A DNA stretch of 64,000 nt from Arthrobacter sp. AFG7.2 (GTDB lineage Bacteria; Actinomycetota; Actinomycetes; Actinomycetales; Micrococcaceae), in NCBI RefSeq assembly GCF_002892835.1, contig NZ_PJMB01000005.1:62001-126000 (forward strand). The letters are read 5' to 3'. A program made the translations under genes and the position numbers. The notes under the pieces are model-generated. The model was given only the letters and a program-made list of their open reading frames with translations, was not told the origin of the DNA and searched no databases. Of the stretch, positions 41,775 to 50,485 are shown piece by piece. The first letter of the stretch is position 1, and each line of letters opens with the position of its first letter.

Positions 41775-42382
41775 ACAGTACTCCCACCCTCCTCAACCGG
41801 ACCCTGATCGCGGTCCTGGGCCTGGTTCTGCTTGTGGTTGGCGGGCTGTTGATGCTGCTGGCCGCTGTCCCGGCCGTGGCTTCATGGTGGCATTCGTGGT
41901 CCGCAGGCGTGTGGGCTGGAGCCAACGATGCGTTCAACGCCACGAGGTTCCCGGGACGCCCCGAGAGCTGGCTGTGGATCCTGGTTGCCCTGGCCCTGCT
42001 GGTGCTGATCGGACTCATGGTGGCCTGGGTTGCCCAACAGGGAAAGGGCCGGTCCGATGTACTCGCTGTGGGGTACGATCCCGGGGAAGTGCCCGGCGAC
42101 GTACGGATCGGCGGGGGAGTGGCGGAGCAGGCGCTGAAACATGCCCTTGCGCACCGTCCGGACCTGGCCGGCGCCACCGTCACCACCTACGACGTCAAAG
42201 GCACGCCTGCCGTGAAGGTGCGCCTCCTGCCGCGCCAGGGCGTAGCCCCGCACCTGCTCGCGGAAGAGGTGTTCGCCTTGGTGGCAGCACTGGAACTCGT
42301 AGTAGGAAAGAACATTCCCGTGCTGGTCCACATCGGCGCCGGGGCGCGGACGCGCTTCAGCAGGGCCGAACGCGTCCGCTGA
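41771..42382 (+). CDS. amaP: AmaP-like alkaline shock response membrane anchor
   Basis: A 203-residue protein with two helices (about 10-35 and 72-92) enclosing an extracytoplasmic loop with WWHSWSAGVWAGANDAFNATRFPGRPESW, and a C-terminal cytoplasmic domain of about 100 residues (YDVKGTPAVKVRLLPRQGVAPHLLAEEV). AmaP of Staphylococcus aureus binds Asp23 to the membrane. Last gene of the operon; the symbol is by family. Confidence 0.75.
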   Translation: MNSTPTLLNRTLIAVLGLVLLVVGGLLMLLAAVPAVASWWHSWSAGVWAGANDAFNATRFPGRPESWLWILVALALLVLIGLMVAWVAQQGKGRSDVLAVGYDPGEVPGDVRIGGGVAEQALKHALAHRPDLAGATVTTYDVKGTPAVKVRLLPRQGVAPHLLAEEVFALVAALELVVGKNIPVLVHIGAGARTRFSRAERVR

Positions 42383-42417
42383 CACGATCTTTAGGTTACT
42401 GTTCAGAAACAAATGGG

Positions 42418-42431
42418 TGTAAACGCTTGCA
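42418..42431. promoter_or_regulatory. LacI-type operator upstream of the alpha-glucoside importer
   Basis: TGTAAACGCTTGCA fits the LacI/GalR consensus TGNAANCGNTTNCA at all fixed positions, with the central CpG. It is 87 bases before the binding-protein start and 3.6 kb before a LacI regulator gene that ends this operon, the obvious candidate to bind it. Confidence 0.8.
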
Positions 42432-42517
42432 TCATTGCAGCCGGCCCAATTACCGTGATGGTCACCACAAAGTTCCTGGCGGATGTCAGTTCTGCAACTC
42501 ATAGAGGAGTTCCCTGC

Positions 42518-43858
42518 ATGAAAAATCGCAAGTACCTGCTGCCCGTAGCGGTGACCGGAATTGTGGCGCTGTCCCTCAGCGCATGCAGTCCGGAAGAGGC
42601 CGCGACTGATCCGGCCGCCACCGCCGATTGCTCCAAGTACGAAAGCTACGGCAAGCACGACGGGAAGACGGTCTCCGTCTACTCCACCATCGTGGACACG
42701 GAGGCCACCAACCTCGAGAAGACCTGGGCTGCGTTCGAGAAGTGCACCGGAGCCACGGTCAAATATGAGGGCAGCAAGGAGTTCGAGACCCAGATCGGTG
42801 TCCGGGCGAAGGCCGGCAACGCCCCCGATATCGCAATCTTCCCGCAGCCCGGCCTGATGGCTGACCAGGCCCGTGCCGGAAACCTGAAGCCCGCACCGCA
42901 GGCCGTATCTGACGCTGTCGATGAGAACTGGTCTGCGGACTGGAAGAAGTACGGCACTGTTGACGGCGTGTTCTACACCGCCCCCATGCTGGCCAACGTC
43001 AAGGGATACGTCTGGTACGCCCCCAAGACCTTCGAAGACAAGGGCTGGGAAGTTCCCAAGACCTGGGACGAAATGCTGGAGCTTTCCAAGAAGATCGCGG
43101 ACGAGGGCAGCATGAAGCCCTGGTGTGCCGGTTTTGAGTCCGGGGAAGCAACGGGCTGGCCCGGAACGGACTGGGTTGAGGATGTAGTTCTTCGCTCCCA
43201 GGGTCCTGAGGTTTATGACCAGTGGGTCAGCCATGAGATCCCCTTCAACGACCCGCGCATCGTGGAAGCAATGGATAAGACCGGCGAGATCCTGCTCGAC
43301 GACAAGATGGTGAACGGCGGATTCGGTGACGTCCGCTCCATTCTCACCACGGGCTTCGCGCAGGCGGGCCAGCCGGTGCTTGACGGGCAGTGCGCCATGC
43401 ACCACCAGGCGAACTTCCAGGCTTCAAACTGGCCGGAAGGCACCATCGTTGCCGAGGATGGCGACGTGTGGGCCTTCATGACCCCGCCCGTGGACGAGTC
43501 CAAGGGACTCACCATTACCGGCGGCGGCGAAATGGTTGGCGCCTACAAGGACACCCCTGAAGTACAGGCCTTCCAGGCCTACCTGGCCAGTGCTGAATTC
43601 GCCAACGACCGCGTCAAGCTCGGCGGCGTCGTCAGCGCCAACAAGGGCCTCGACCCGGCAAATGCACAGACTGAACTGGACAAGCTGAGCATTGAGCTGC
43701 TCCAGGACGAAGAAACAGTGTTCCGCTTCGACGGTTCCGACCTGATGCCCGGCGCAGTTGGTTCCAACTCCTTCTGGAAGGGCATCGTGGCATGGATCAA
43801 CGGCACGCCGTCCAAGGAAGTCGCGGACAGCATCGAAAGCAGCTGGCCTAAGAGCTAA
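42518..43858 (+). CDS. Carbohydrate ABC transporter binding lipoprotein, AglE-like
   Basis: A 446-residue lipoprotein (lipobox LSAC near residue 21) of the family 1 carbohydrate-binding group. It has KTVSVYSTIVDTEATNLEKTWAAF and NAPDIAIFPQPGLMADQA near the N-lobe hinge, and ends with FWKGIVAWINGTPSKEVADSIE. The DCSKYESYGKHDGKTV opening is like AglE, the alpha-glucoside binding protein. GAGGAG precedes the ATG at 42518; the earlier in-frame GTG would put a long leader before the signal peptide. First gene of the importer operon. Confidence 0.88.
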   Translation: MKNRKYLLPVAVTGIVALSLSACSPEEAATDPAATADCSKYESYGKHDGKTVSVYSTIVDTEATNLEKTWAAFEKCTGATVKYEGSKEFETQIGVRAKAGNAPDIAIFPQPGLMADQARAGNLKPAPQAVSDAVDENWSADWKKYGTVDGVFYTAPMLANVKGYVWYAPKTFEDKGWEVPKTWDEMLELSKKIADEGSMKPWCAGFESGEATGWPGTDWVEDVVLRSQGPEVYDQWVSHEIPFNDPRIVEAMDKTGEILLDDKMVNGGFGDVRSILTTGFAQAGQPVLDGQCAMHHQANFQASNWPEGTIVAEDGDVWAFMTPPVDESKGLTITGGGEMVGAYKDTPEVQAFQAYLASAEFANDRVKLGGVVSANKGLDPANAQTELDKLSIELLQDEETVFRFDGSDLMPGAVGSNSFWKGIVAWINGTPSKEVADSIESSWPKS

Positions 43859-43870
43859 CCCTCCCTGGTT

Positions 43871-43902
43871 CTGCGCCTCCGGCTTCAACGCCGGAGGCGC
43901 AG
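43871..43902 (+). terminator. Intercistronic hairpin after the binding-protein gene
   Basis: CTGCGCCTCCGGC at 43871-43883 is perfectly complementary to GCCGGAGGCGCAG at 43890-43902, with a six-base loop TTCAAC and no T-run. It is within the 89-base gap between the binding-protein and permease genes. As in malE-malF, it could protect upstream mRNA or partly end transcription, so that binding protein exceeds permease. Confidence 0.75.
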
Positions 43903-43947
43903 TGTCATCCTGCATACACGATCTACGGACAACCACGGAGACAGGCA

Positions 43948-44913
43948 ATGGAATTCATCGGAGGAAAGTTCCTTCAAGTCGTGATCGCGCTGGCGGTCTT
44001 CGCTGCGCTTATTGGACTGATCATGCTGTTGGTGGACAGGGCACCAAAGTCCGCCAAAGACAAACTCACGGTTGCGGGCTTCCTGGCCCCTGCAGCAATC
44101 CTCCTGCTCGTTGGGTTGGTGTACCCCGCCGCGCAGACCTCATTCCTTGCGTTCACCGATGCCAGCGGCAAGTTGAACGGGGTCGATAACTTCGTTTGGA
44201 TGTTTACGCAGCCGGAAGCGCTGGTGACGCTCCGAAACACCATTATCTGGACCGTTCTTGTGCCGTTGCTTTCAACAGTTTTCGGTTTGGCTTACGCAGT
44301 CTTCATAGATAAAGCCCACGGCGAGCGGATCCTGAAAGCCCTCGTGTTTATGCCGATGGCCATTTCGTTCGTAGGCGCAGGCATTATCTGGAAACTTGTC
44401 TACGACTACCGCGGCCCCGAGATTGAGCAGACCGGCGTGCTGAACGCGCTGCGGGTCACTTTTGGAATGGAGCCCAAGCAGTTCCTGCTTGACGCCCCTG
44501 AGAACACCATCTTCCTGATCATCGTGATGGTCTGGATCCAGACAGGCTTCGCCATGGTGATACTCTCGGCAGCCATCAAAGGCGTGCCGGCAGAACTGGT
44601 GGAGGCTGCCCGGCTGGACGGTGCGAACCCGTGGCAGCAGTTCCGCAACGTCACCATCCCGGGCATCCGCGGATCCCTCGTCGTTGTGCTCACCACAATT
44701 ACCATCGCCACGTTGAAGGTGTTCGACATCGTCCGCACCATGACCGCCGGCAACTACGAAACTTCGGTGGTTGCCAATGAGATGTATACCCAGGCGTTCC
44801 GTGCCGGCGAGCCGGGCAGGGGTGCCGCGCTGGCACTGATCCTCTTCCTGCTGGTCCTGCCAATCGTCGTTTACAACGCCCGCGTTCTCCGTCAGCAAAA
44901 GGAAATCCGATGA
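43948..44913 (+). CDS. Carbohydrate ABC transporter permease, AglF/MalF-like
   Basis: A 321-residue permease. A first helix (about 8-28) is followed by a charged stretch and six further helices. The coupling loop reads ELVEAARLDGANPWQQFRNVTIPGIRG (about 212-238), the EAA motif. The overlap with the next permease (ATGA) shows they form a pair. No ATPase gene lies in the operon, so a shared ATPase such as MsiK/MalK-type elsewhere must power it. Confidence 0.9.
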   Translation: MEFIGGKFLQVVIALAVFAALIGLIMLLVDRAPKSAKDKLTVAGFLAPAAILLLVGLVYPAAQTSFLAFTDASGKLNGVDNFVWMFTQPEALVTLRNTIIWTVLVPLLSTVFGLAYAVFIDKAHGERILKALVFMPMAISFVGAGIIWKLVYDYRGPEIEQTGVLNALRVTFGMEPKQFLLDAPENTIFLIIVMVWIQTGFAMVILSAAIKGVPAELVEAARLDGANPWQQFRNVTIPGIRGSLVVVLTTITIATLKVFDIVRTMTAGNYETSVVANEMYTQAFRAGEPGRGAALALILFLLVLPIVVYNARVLRQQKEIR

Positions 44914-45884
44914 CCGTCATGCCAGCGCCGGACGAGGCGGCAAAAACACGAACTGCAGTCAAGGGTGGCAGCGGCGGCACTCCAGCGGCTGAAAATTCTG
45001 CTCCGATCATGCGCCGGGTCAAAAGTAAACTGACGTCCCGCTGGGCAACAGCCGCTGCCCTGGTGATTGCGGTGGTCTGGACCATTCCCACCTTTGGGCT
45101 GCTGGTGTCTTCATTCCGGCCGGCCGCTAAACAGGTGGGTCCACGTTCGGACGGCTGGTGGAACTTCTTTGGCGACTGGCAGTTCACATTCAAGAACTAC
45201 GTGGACGTTACCGCGCCGGGCGGGTCGCAGGCGGCCAACCTGACGCAGTACTTTGCCAACTCCCTGGCGATTGTCATTCCGGTCACGGTCTTCGTCCTGG
45301 TCCTGGCGTCCATGGCGGCGTACATCTTTGCCTGGGGAAGCTTCAAGGGGCGTGAAGCAGCCTTTATCTTCGTCTTCGCGCTGCAGATCATCCCCCTGCA
45401 AATGGCCCTTATTCCACTCCTCCAGCTCTTCACCCAAGTCCTGCAGATTCCGCCGGGGTCCTACACGCAGCTGTGGATAGCCCACACGATTTTCGGCTTG
45501 CCACTGGGCATCTTCCTGCTGCACAACTTCATCTCCGAAATCCCTGGTGAAGTTATTGAAGCTGCAAAAATGGATGGGGCCGGCCATACGACCATCTTCT
45601 GGCGGGTCATCCTGCCTCTGTCGGTCCCCGCCCTCGCGTCGCTGGCGATCTTCCAGTTCCTGTGGGTGTGGAATGACCTGCTCGTGGCGCTGGTGTTCTC
45701 CGGCGGAACCGCGGACGTTGCCCCCATCACCCAACGCCTGGCTGAAATCTCCGGTACCCGCGGCGCACGGGACTACCTGAATCCCGCCGCAGCCTTCGTT
45801 TCCATCATCGTTCCGCTTGCAGTGTTCTTCGGCCTGCAGCGGTACTTCGTCCGCGGCCTCCTTGCGGGAGGCCTCAAAGGCTGA
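44910..45884 (+). CDS. Carbohydrate ABC transporter permease, AglG/MalG-like
   Basis: A 324-residue permease with a 35-residue polar N-terminal lead and six helices. The coupling loop GEVIEAAKMDGAGHTTIFWRVILPLSVPALA (about 213-243) is the EAA motif. The end RYFVRGLLAGGLKG is the MalG-type C-terminus that reaches into the ATPase interface. It partners with the preceding permease. Confidence 0.92.
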   Translation: MTVMPAPDEAAKTRTAVKGGSGGTPAAENSAPIMRRVKSKLTSRWATAAALVIAVVWTIPTFGLLVSSFRPAAKQVGPRSDGWWNFFGDWQFTFKNYVDVTAPGGSQAANLTQYFANSLAIVIPVTVFVLVLASMAAYIFAWGSFKGREAAFIFVFALQIIPLQMALIPLLQLFTQVLQIPPGSYTQLWIAHTIFGLPLGIFLLHNFISEIPGEVIEAAKMDGAGHTTIFWRVILPLSVPALASLAIFQFLWVWNDLLVALVFSGGTADVAPITQRLAEISGTRGARDYLNPAAAFVSIIVPLAVFFGLQRYFVRGLLAGGLKG

Positions 45885-45948
45885 CAGGGCGCTGCGGCCA
45901 GCCGGTATCTCGGCTGGCCGTGGCCCTGCCAAACCTGGAAAGGACCCT

Positions 45949-45960
45949 CATCAATTGATG
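45949..45960. promoter_or_regulatory. 12-bp palindrome upstream of the LacI gene
   Basis: CATCAATTGATG is a perfect palindrome 39 bases before the lacI-type gene. A second small one, TACTC-GAG-GAGTA, follows at 45972-45984. Either could be used for autoregulation, but neither fits the LacI consensus seen at 42418. Confidence 0.3.
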
Positions 45961-45998
45961 GGGGCGGGAAATACTCGAGGAGTACCAGAGGGGACATC

Positions 45999-47051
45999 GT
46001 GGCGCGCATAAGTGCAAGGTCTCAACGTGGCGGCCACAGCGGAGTCAGCATTGAGGATGTGGCGGCCGCCGCGGGTGTATCCACAGCCACCGTCTCGCGG
46101 GCGGTCCGGGGACTGCCCCGGGTCTCACCGGCAACGAGGGAAAAAATCCTCGAGGTGGCGGCCGATCTGGGCTATGTGGCCTCGTCCTCCGCTTCCGGCC
46201 TTGCCACAGGCCGGACCAAAACCATCGGGGTCCTGGCTCCTTTCGTGAGCCGCTGGTTCTTTTCCAAGGCCATCGAAGGCGCGGACCGCGAGCTTCACGC
46301 CCGCAACTACAACCTTTCCCTGTTCAACCTGGGCGGGCATGGCAGCAACCGGGAACGGCTCTTCAGCAAGACGATGGTGTACAAGCAGATCGATGCGCTG
46401 CTGGTGCTGTGTATGGCTCTGAGCCATGAAGAGCTGGAACACCTGCAGAAAATCGACATCCCGCTCGTGGTGGTGGGCGGCCACGTCGACGAGTGCGCCT
46501 ACATCGGCATTGACGACTACGCTGCTGCCTCTACGGCGGTCCGCCACCTGATCGACCTCGGCCACCGGGACATCGCGCTGCTCCACGGGGACGATGAGAC
46601 AGACCTCAACTTCGACGTTCCCCGGGTCCGTATCCTGGCCTTCAAGGACGTCATGACAGCGGCCGGCCTTCCCACCCGCCCTGAGTGGGACGAATGGGGG
46701 GACTTTACGGTCCGCAGTGGCCAGGAGGCTTTCCGCCGCCTCTGGTCCAAGCCGGGCAACAAACCCACCGCCATTTTCTGCGCATCAGACGAGATGGCCA
46801 TGGGCGTCATCTTCGAAGCCTCCCGGCATGGTGTGCGGGTGCCGGAGGAACTGTCCGTGGTGGGCATCGACGATCATGATTTCGCTGACCCGGTAGGCCT
46901 GACGACCGTGGGCCAGCGGCCTGATGAGCAGGCCGAACTGGCCACGAAGATGCTCCTTGACGAACTGGACGGGCAGGCCGGCTCGGTCCAGTCCGCCGTC
47001 GCGCCCCATGCACTGATCATCAGAAGGACCACGGCGCCACCCCAGTCCTAG
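45999..47051 (+). CDS. LacI-family transcriptional repressor
   Basis: A 350-residue regulator. The helix-turn-helix and hinge are IEDVAAAAGVSTATVSRAVRGLPRVSPATREKI (about 18-50), then the ligand-binding core with GVLAPFVSRWFFSKAIEGAD, DDYAAASTAVRHLIDLGHRDIAL, ASDEMAMGVIFEASRHGVRVPEELSVVGIDDH. The GTG start is set by GAGGGG. It most likely binds the operator at 42418-42431 and is released by the imported sugar or its derivative. Confidence 0.93.
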   Translation: MARISARSQRGGHSGVSIEDVAAAAGVSTATVSRAVRGLPRVSPATREKILEVAADLGYVASSSASGLATGRTKTIGVLAPFVSRWFFSKAIEGADRELHARNYNLSLFNLGGHGSNRERLFSKTMVYKQIDALLVLCMALSHEELEHLQKIDIPLVVVGGHVDECAYIGIDDYAAASTAVRHLIDLGHRDIALLHGDDETDLNFDVPRVRILAFKDVMTAAGLPTRPEWDEWGDFTVRSGQEAFRRLWSKPGNKPTAIFCASDEMAMGVIFEASRHGVRVPEELSVVGIDDHDFADPVGLTTVGQRPDEQAELATKMLLDELDGQAGSVQSAVAPHALIIRRTTAPPQS

Positions 47052-47087
47052 CCTGGCCACGCCTGGTTCCCTGGACCGGGGGCAGCT

Positions 47088-47972
47088 TCAGGAGGCGCGT
47101 GCCAGTTGCCGGATCGGAATCCAGCGGGACGCCAGCCGGCGGTAGGCTGCAGCGGCGCCGGTCATGTCGCCCTCAGCGAGGCATTCGATGCCGAGCCTGA
47201 TGTCCATGGGTGAATCGTCGGGATACACCTTGTCTGCAACGGCACCGTAATCCAGCTCCACCATCGAGTCCACATGGAACAACTCAAGCCACTCCGTGAG
47301 CTGCGAAAGGTCGTCCAGCATATCGAGGTCCGGGGCCGCCAGTGCGAGGTTGGCCACCGCGTAGCGGGCCCGCTCCAAAGCCTCGGTGATGGGGGCCCAC
47401 ACCCGGACCGTGACGATCCGCCCGCCGGCCTCGACGACGTCTTTGCGGTCTGACTCCATGAACAGGGAGAACCAGCTGAAGGGGATTCCCCAGGTGGACG
47501 CGCGGGTGTGGACACGGATGGAGCCGTCCCTGGCCTTTACCTGGTCTATCCGTTCCTGGTGCTTGTCCCGCTGTTCCTCGGGGATCAGCAGTTCCGCCAG
47601 CGGGCCGTGGATTCCCTCCATCAGGGCGTTGGCGGCCAGGCCTGCGCGCAACACCAGCTGACTGGGGCAATACAGCAGCACGGGGCCGGCGTCGGGGCCG
47701 TCGTCGGCTGTTTCCCCTGAAGGCGCCGGCGCAGTGGTGACGCGGACAAGGTCGGTGCGGCCGGTAGGGAAGGGATCGCCGCCGGACCGCGTGATGCGTC
47801 CCAGCGAGGCGAGCAGTTCGGCGTTTTCGACGGCGGCACGGGAGGCGGTGCGTGCCACCGCCGCCCCGATCACCTGGCGCTGCTCCTCGGGGAACGCGGC
47901 CAGCGGTTCGTAAACCCGCAGGGTTGATGAGAACGGCAGGCCGGCCTGGCCCCGGTAGAGGTTTCCGGTCAT
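47088..47972 (-). CDS. Uncharacterised 294-residue protein
   Basis: I do not recognise this protein. It begins TGNLYRGQAGLPFSSTLRVYEPLAAFPEEQRQVI, is free of signal peptide and membrane helices, and ends in an acidic helical part (LECLAEGDMTGAAAAYRRLASRW-like). The middle has an Ile/Leu-rich stretch with WGIPFSWFSLFMES and TEALERARYAVANLALAAPDLD. AAGGAG eight bases before the ATG at 47972 fixes the start. It lies 34 bases downstream of exonuclease III, on the same strand, so both may be transcribed together. Probably an actinobacterial conserved hypothetical. Confidence 0.7.
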   Translation of the reverse strand: MTGNLYRGQAGLPFSSTLRVYEPLAAFPEEQRQVIGAAVARTASRAAVENAELLASLGRITRSGGDPFPTGRTDLVRVTTAPAPSGETADDGPDAGPVLLYCPSQLVLRAGLAANALMEGIHGPLAELLIPEEQRDKHQERIDQVKARDGSIRVHTRASTWGIPFSWFSLFMESDRKDVVEAGGRIVTVRVWAPITEALERARYAVANLALAAPDLDMLDDLSQLTEWLELFHVDSMVELDYGAVADKVYPDDSPMDIRLGIECLAEGDMTGAAAAYRRLASRWIPIRQLARAS

Positions 47973-48006
47973 CACGGTCTCCTTGTCTGGGTCCAGGACA
48001 ATGTCA

Positions 48007-48813
48007 TCAGTCGGCCAGTTCCACCAGTACGGGGGCGTGGTCCGAGGCGCCCTTGCCTTTGCGCTCCTCGCGGTCAATGGAAGCGCCGGTGACACGGGCG
48101 GCCAGGGCCGGGGATGCCAGGACAAAGTCGATCCGCATGCCCTCCTTCTTGGGGAAGCGCAACTGGGTGTAGTCCCAGTATGTGTAAACGCCGGGGCCGG
48201 GAGTGTAGGGCCGGGCAACATCAGTGAAGCCGGCCGACTCAAAAGCGTGGAAGGCTGCGCGCTCCGGCGGACTGACGTGGGTGGACCGGTTGTTGATGAA
48301 CAGGTCGATATCCCAGACGTCCTCGTCGAACGGCGCGATGTTCCAGTCACCCATCAGGGCAACCTGGGCCGCCGGATTCTCCGTAATGAGCTCCTGGGCG
48401 TGGGTCTTCAGGCTTTCCAGCCACTTGAGCTTGTACGGCATGTGCTCGTCGTCCAGGGAACGGCCGTTGGGGACGTAAAGGCTCCAGATGCGGACGCCTG
48501 CGCAGGTTGCAGCGATGGCGCGGGCCTCCTGGACGGGGTCCTTGCCGGCCTTGCCGAAGGCGGGCTGGTCGAGGAAGGTCCGCTGGACGTCCTCCAGTCC
48601 CACGCGGGAGGCGATGGCAACCCCGTTCCACTGGTTCACGCCGAAGTGGGCAACCTCGTAACCCATCCGCTCGAAGAGCTCCCACGGAAAATTGTCGTCC
48701 TTGCACTTGGTCTCCTGGATGGCCAGCACGTCGCAGTCGCTGCGCTGAAGCCAGGCCTCAACACGGTCTGCGCGGGCACGGAGCGAGTTCACATTCCAGG
48801 TAGCTATCTTCAC
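48007..48813 (-). CDS. xthA: Exodeoxyribonuclease III
   Basis: A 268-residue enzyme of the EEP (endonuclease/exonuclease/phosphatase) fold. It starts KIATWNVNSLRAR, then AIQETKCKDD with the catalytic Glu, VYVPNG-like SLYVPNGRS, LMGDWNIAP with catalytic Asp and Asn, and ends RIDFVLASPAL and GKGASDHAPVLVEL with the catalytic His. It repairs abasic sites in DNA. GTG at 48813 is used as start, with AGGAA before it; the longer upstream frame lacks features. Confidence 0.94.
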   Translation of the reverse strand: MKIATWNVNSLRARADRVEAWLQRSDCDVLAIQETKCKDDNFPWELFERMGYEVAHFGVNQWNGVAIASRVGLEDVQRTFLDQPAFGKAGKDPVQEARAIAATCAGVRIWSLYVPNGRSLDDEHMPYKLKWLESLKTHAQELITENPAAQVALMGDWNIAPFDEDVWDIDLFINNRSTHVSPPERAAFHAFESAGFTDVARPYTPGPGVYTYWDYTQLRFPKKEGMRIDFVLASPALAARVTGASIDREERKGKGASDHAPVLVELAD

Positions 48814-48911
48814 AGTTCCTAACTTACCGTGGCGGCCCCGCCGCCGGTAAAGCAGCAGGTGAAGCGCGCCCGGGGCACTTGCGGGTGCGCGCATAGACGG
48901 TTGGTCTCGTG

Positions 48912-48940
48912 TGGAACTTAGTAGGAAGTCCGAGTATATT
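48912..48940 (+). promoter_or_regulatory. Candidate promoter of the valine degradation operon
   Basis: TGGAAC at 48912-48917 and TATATT at 48935-48940 with a 17-base spacer, 46 bases before the mmsA start. The CTTAGTAGGAAG between them resembles part of the repeat at 57568-57591. Visual reading only. Confidence 0.4.
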
Positions 48941-48985
48941 CGCAACCAGAAATGACCTGGATCACATGCGAAGGAGCGTGCAGTC

Positions 48986-50485
48986 ATGGTCAGCGAACTG
49001 TCGCACTACATTGCCGGCCGCCATACGGCAGGTTTGTCAGGCCGCTTTGCGGAGGTATTCGATCCGTGCAGCGGGCAGGTCCAGGCCCGGGTTCCGCTTG
49101 CCGGCCGGGAGGAGGTCCACAACGCCGTTGCTGTTGCCGCAAAGGCGCAGGCGGAGTGGGCGGCCATGAACCCGCAGCGCCGCGGCAGGATCCTGCTCAG
49201 GTTCGTGGACCTGGTCAACCGGGACCTTGAGGGGATCGCCCGGCTGCTCTCTTCCGAGCATGGAAAGACCCTCGCCGATTCGAAAGGCGATATCCAGCGC
49301 GGCCTGGAGGTGGTGGAGTTCGCCGCAGGCGCCCCGCACCTGCTCAAGGGCGAGTTTTCCAGTGACGCCGGGCCGGGCATCGATATCCATTCCCTGCGCC
49401 AGCCCCTGGGCGTGGTCGCAGGCATCACGCCGTTCAACTTTCCGGCCATGATCCCGCTCTGGAAATCCGGTCCCGCCCTGGCTGCCGGCAACGCGTTCAT
49501 CCTGAAACCCTCCGAGCGGGATCCCTCCGTGCCGCTCCGCCTGGCCGAGCTGTACACGGAGGCGGGCGTCCCGGACGGGGTGTTCAACGTGCTCAACGGG
49601 GACAAGGAAGCCGTGGACGCCCTGCTGGAGGACCCGCAGGTCAGGGCTGTGGGTTTTGTGGGTTCAACCCCCATCGCACAGTACATCTACGCCACCGCCG
49701 CGGCCCACGGAAAGCGGGCGCAATGCTTCGGCGGGGCCAAGAACCACATGGTGATCATGCCCGACGCGGACCTGGACCAGGCCGCCGATGCCTTGATCGG
49801 CGCCGGCTACGGCTCAGCGGGGGAGCGCTGCATGGCGATCTCGGTGGCGGTGCCCGTGGGGGAGGGGACAGCGGACCGGCTGGCGGCCAACCTCCAGGAC
49901 CGGGTGGAGGCCCTCACCGTGGGCCACAGCCTGGAGCCGGACTCCGACTTCGGCCCGGTGGTCTCGGCCGAGGCAAAGGAACGCATCGAGGGCTACATCC
50001 AGGCGGGCGTGGACGCGGGCGCTTCCCTCCTGGCGGACGGCCGTGGACTCACCGTGCAGGGACATGAGGGTGGCTTCTGGGTGGGGCCCACCCTTTTCGA
50101 CCACGTCACCAGGGACATGGCCATCTACCGGAACGAGATTTTTGGGCCCGTCCTGAGCATCGTCCGGGCTGCCGACTACGACGAAGCCCTCGAGCTGTGC
50201 AACAGGAATGAATTCGGCAACGGCGTGGCCATCTTCACCCGTGACGGCGACGCCGCGCGCGATTTCGCCACCCGGGTGGACGTCGGCATGGTGGGCATCA
50301 ACGTCCCTATCCCCGTGCCCATCGCCTACTACACCTTCGGCGGCTGGAAGGCCTCAGGATTCGGTGACCTCAACCAGCACGGCGCGGACGCCTTCCGGTT
50401 CTACACCAAGACCAAAACTGTGACCACGCGGTGGCCATCGGGAATACGCCACGGAGCCAGTTTCGTGATGCCGGAAGGAAGCTGA
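48986..50485 (+). CDS. mmsA: Methylmalonate-semialdehyde dehydrogenase (CoA-acylating)
   Basis: A 499-residue aldehyde dehydrogenase. The catalytic Cys282 lies in GSAGERCMAIS and Asn-based oxyanion region is in GITPFNFPAMIPLWK (about 147-161). The general-base Glu of ordinary aldehyde dehydrogenases is replaced in FGGAKNHMV by Asn, which marks the CoA-acylating MmsA group. It turns methylmalonate semialdehyde into propionyl-CoA, in valine and myo-inositol breakdown. AAGGAG precedes the ATG. First gene of a four-gene valine operon. Confidence 0.95.
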   Translation: MVSELSHYIAGRHTAGLSGRFAEVFDPCSGQVQARVPLAGREEVHNAVAVAAKAQAEWAAMNPQRRGRILLRFVDLVNRDLEGIARLLSSEHGKTLADSKGDIQRGLEVVEFAAGAPHLLKGEFSSDAGPGIDIHSLRQPLGVVAGITPFNFPAMIPLWKSGPALAAGNAFILKPSERDPSVPLRLAELYTEAGVPDGVFNVLNGDKEAVDALLEDPQVRAVGFVGSTPIAQYIYATAAAHGKRAQCFGGAKNHMVIMPDADLDQAADALIGAGYGSAGERCMAISVAVPVGEGTADRLAANLQDRVEALTVGHSLEPDSDFGPVVSAEAKERIEGYIQAGVDAGASLLADGRGLTVQGHEGGFWVGPTLFDHVTRDMAIYRNEIFGPVLSIVRAADYDEALELCNRNEFGNGVAIFTRDGDAARDFATRVDVGMVGINVPIPVPIAYYTFGGWKASGFGDLNQHGADAFRFYTKTKTVTTRWPSGIRHGASFVMPEGS

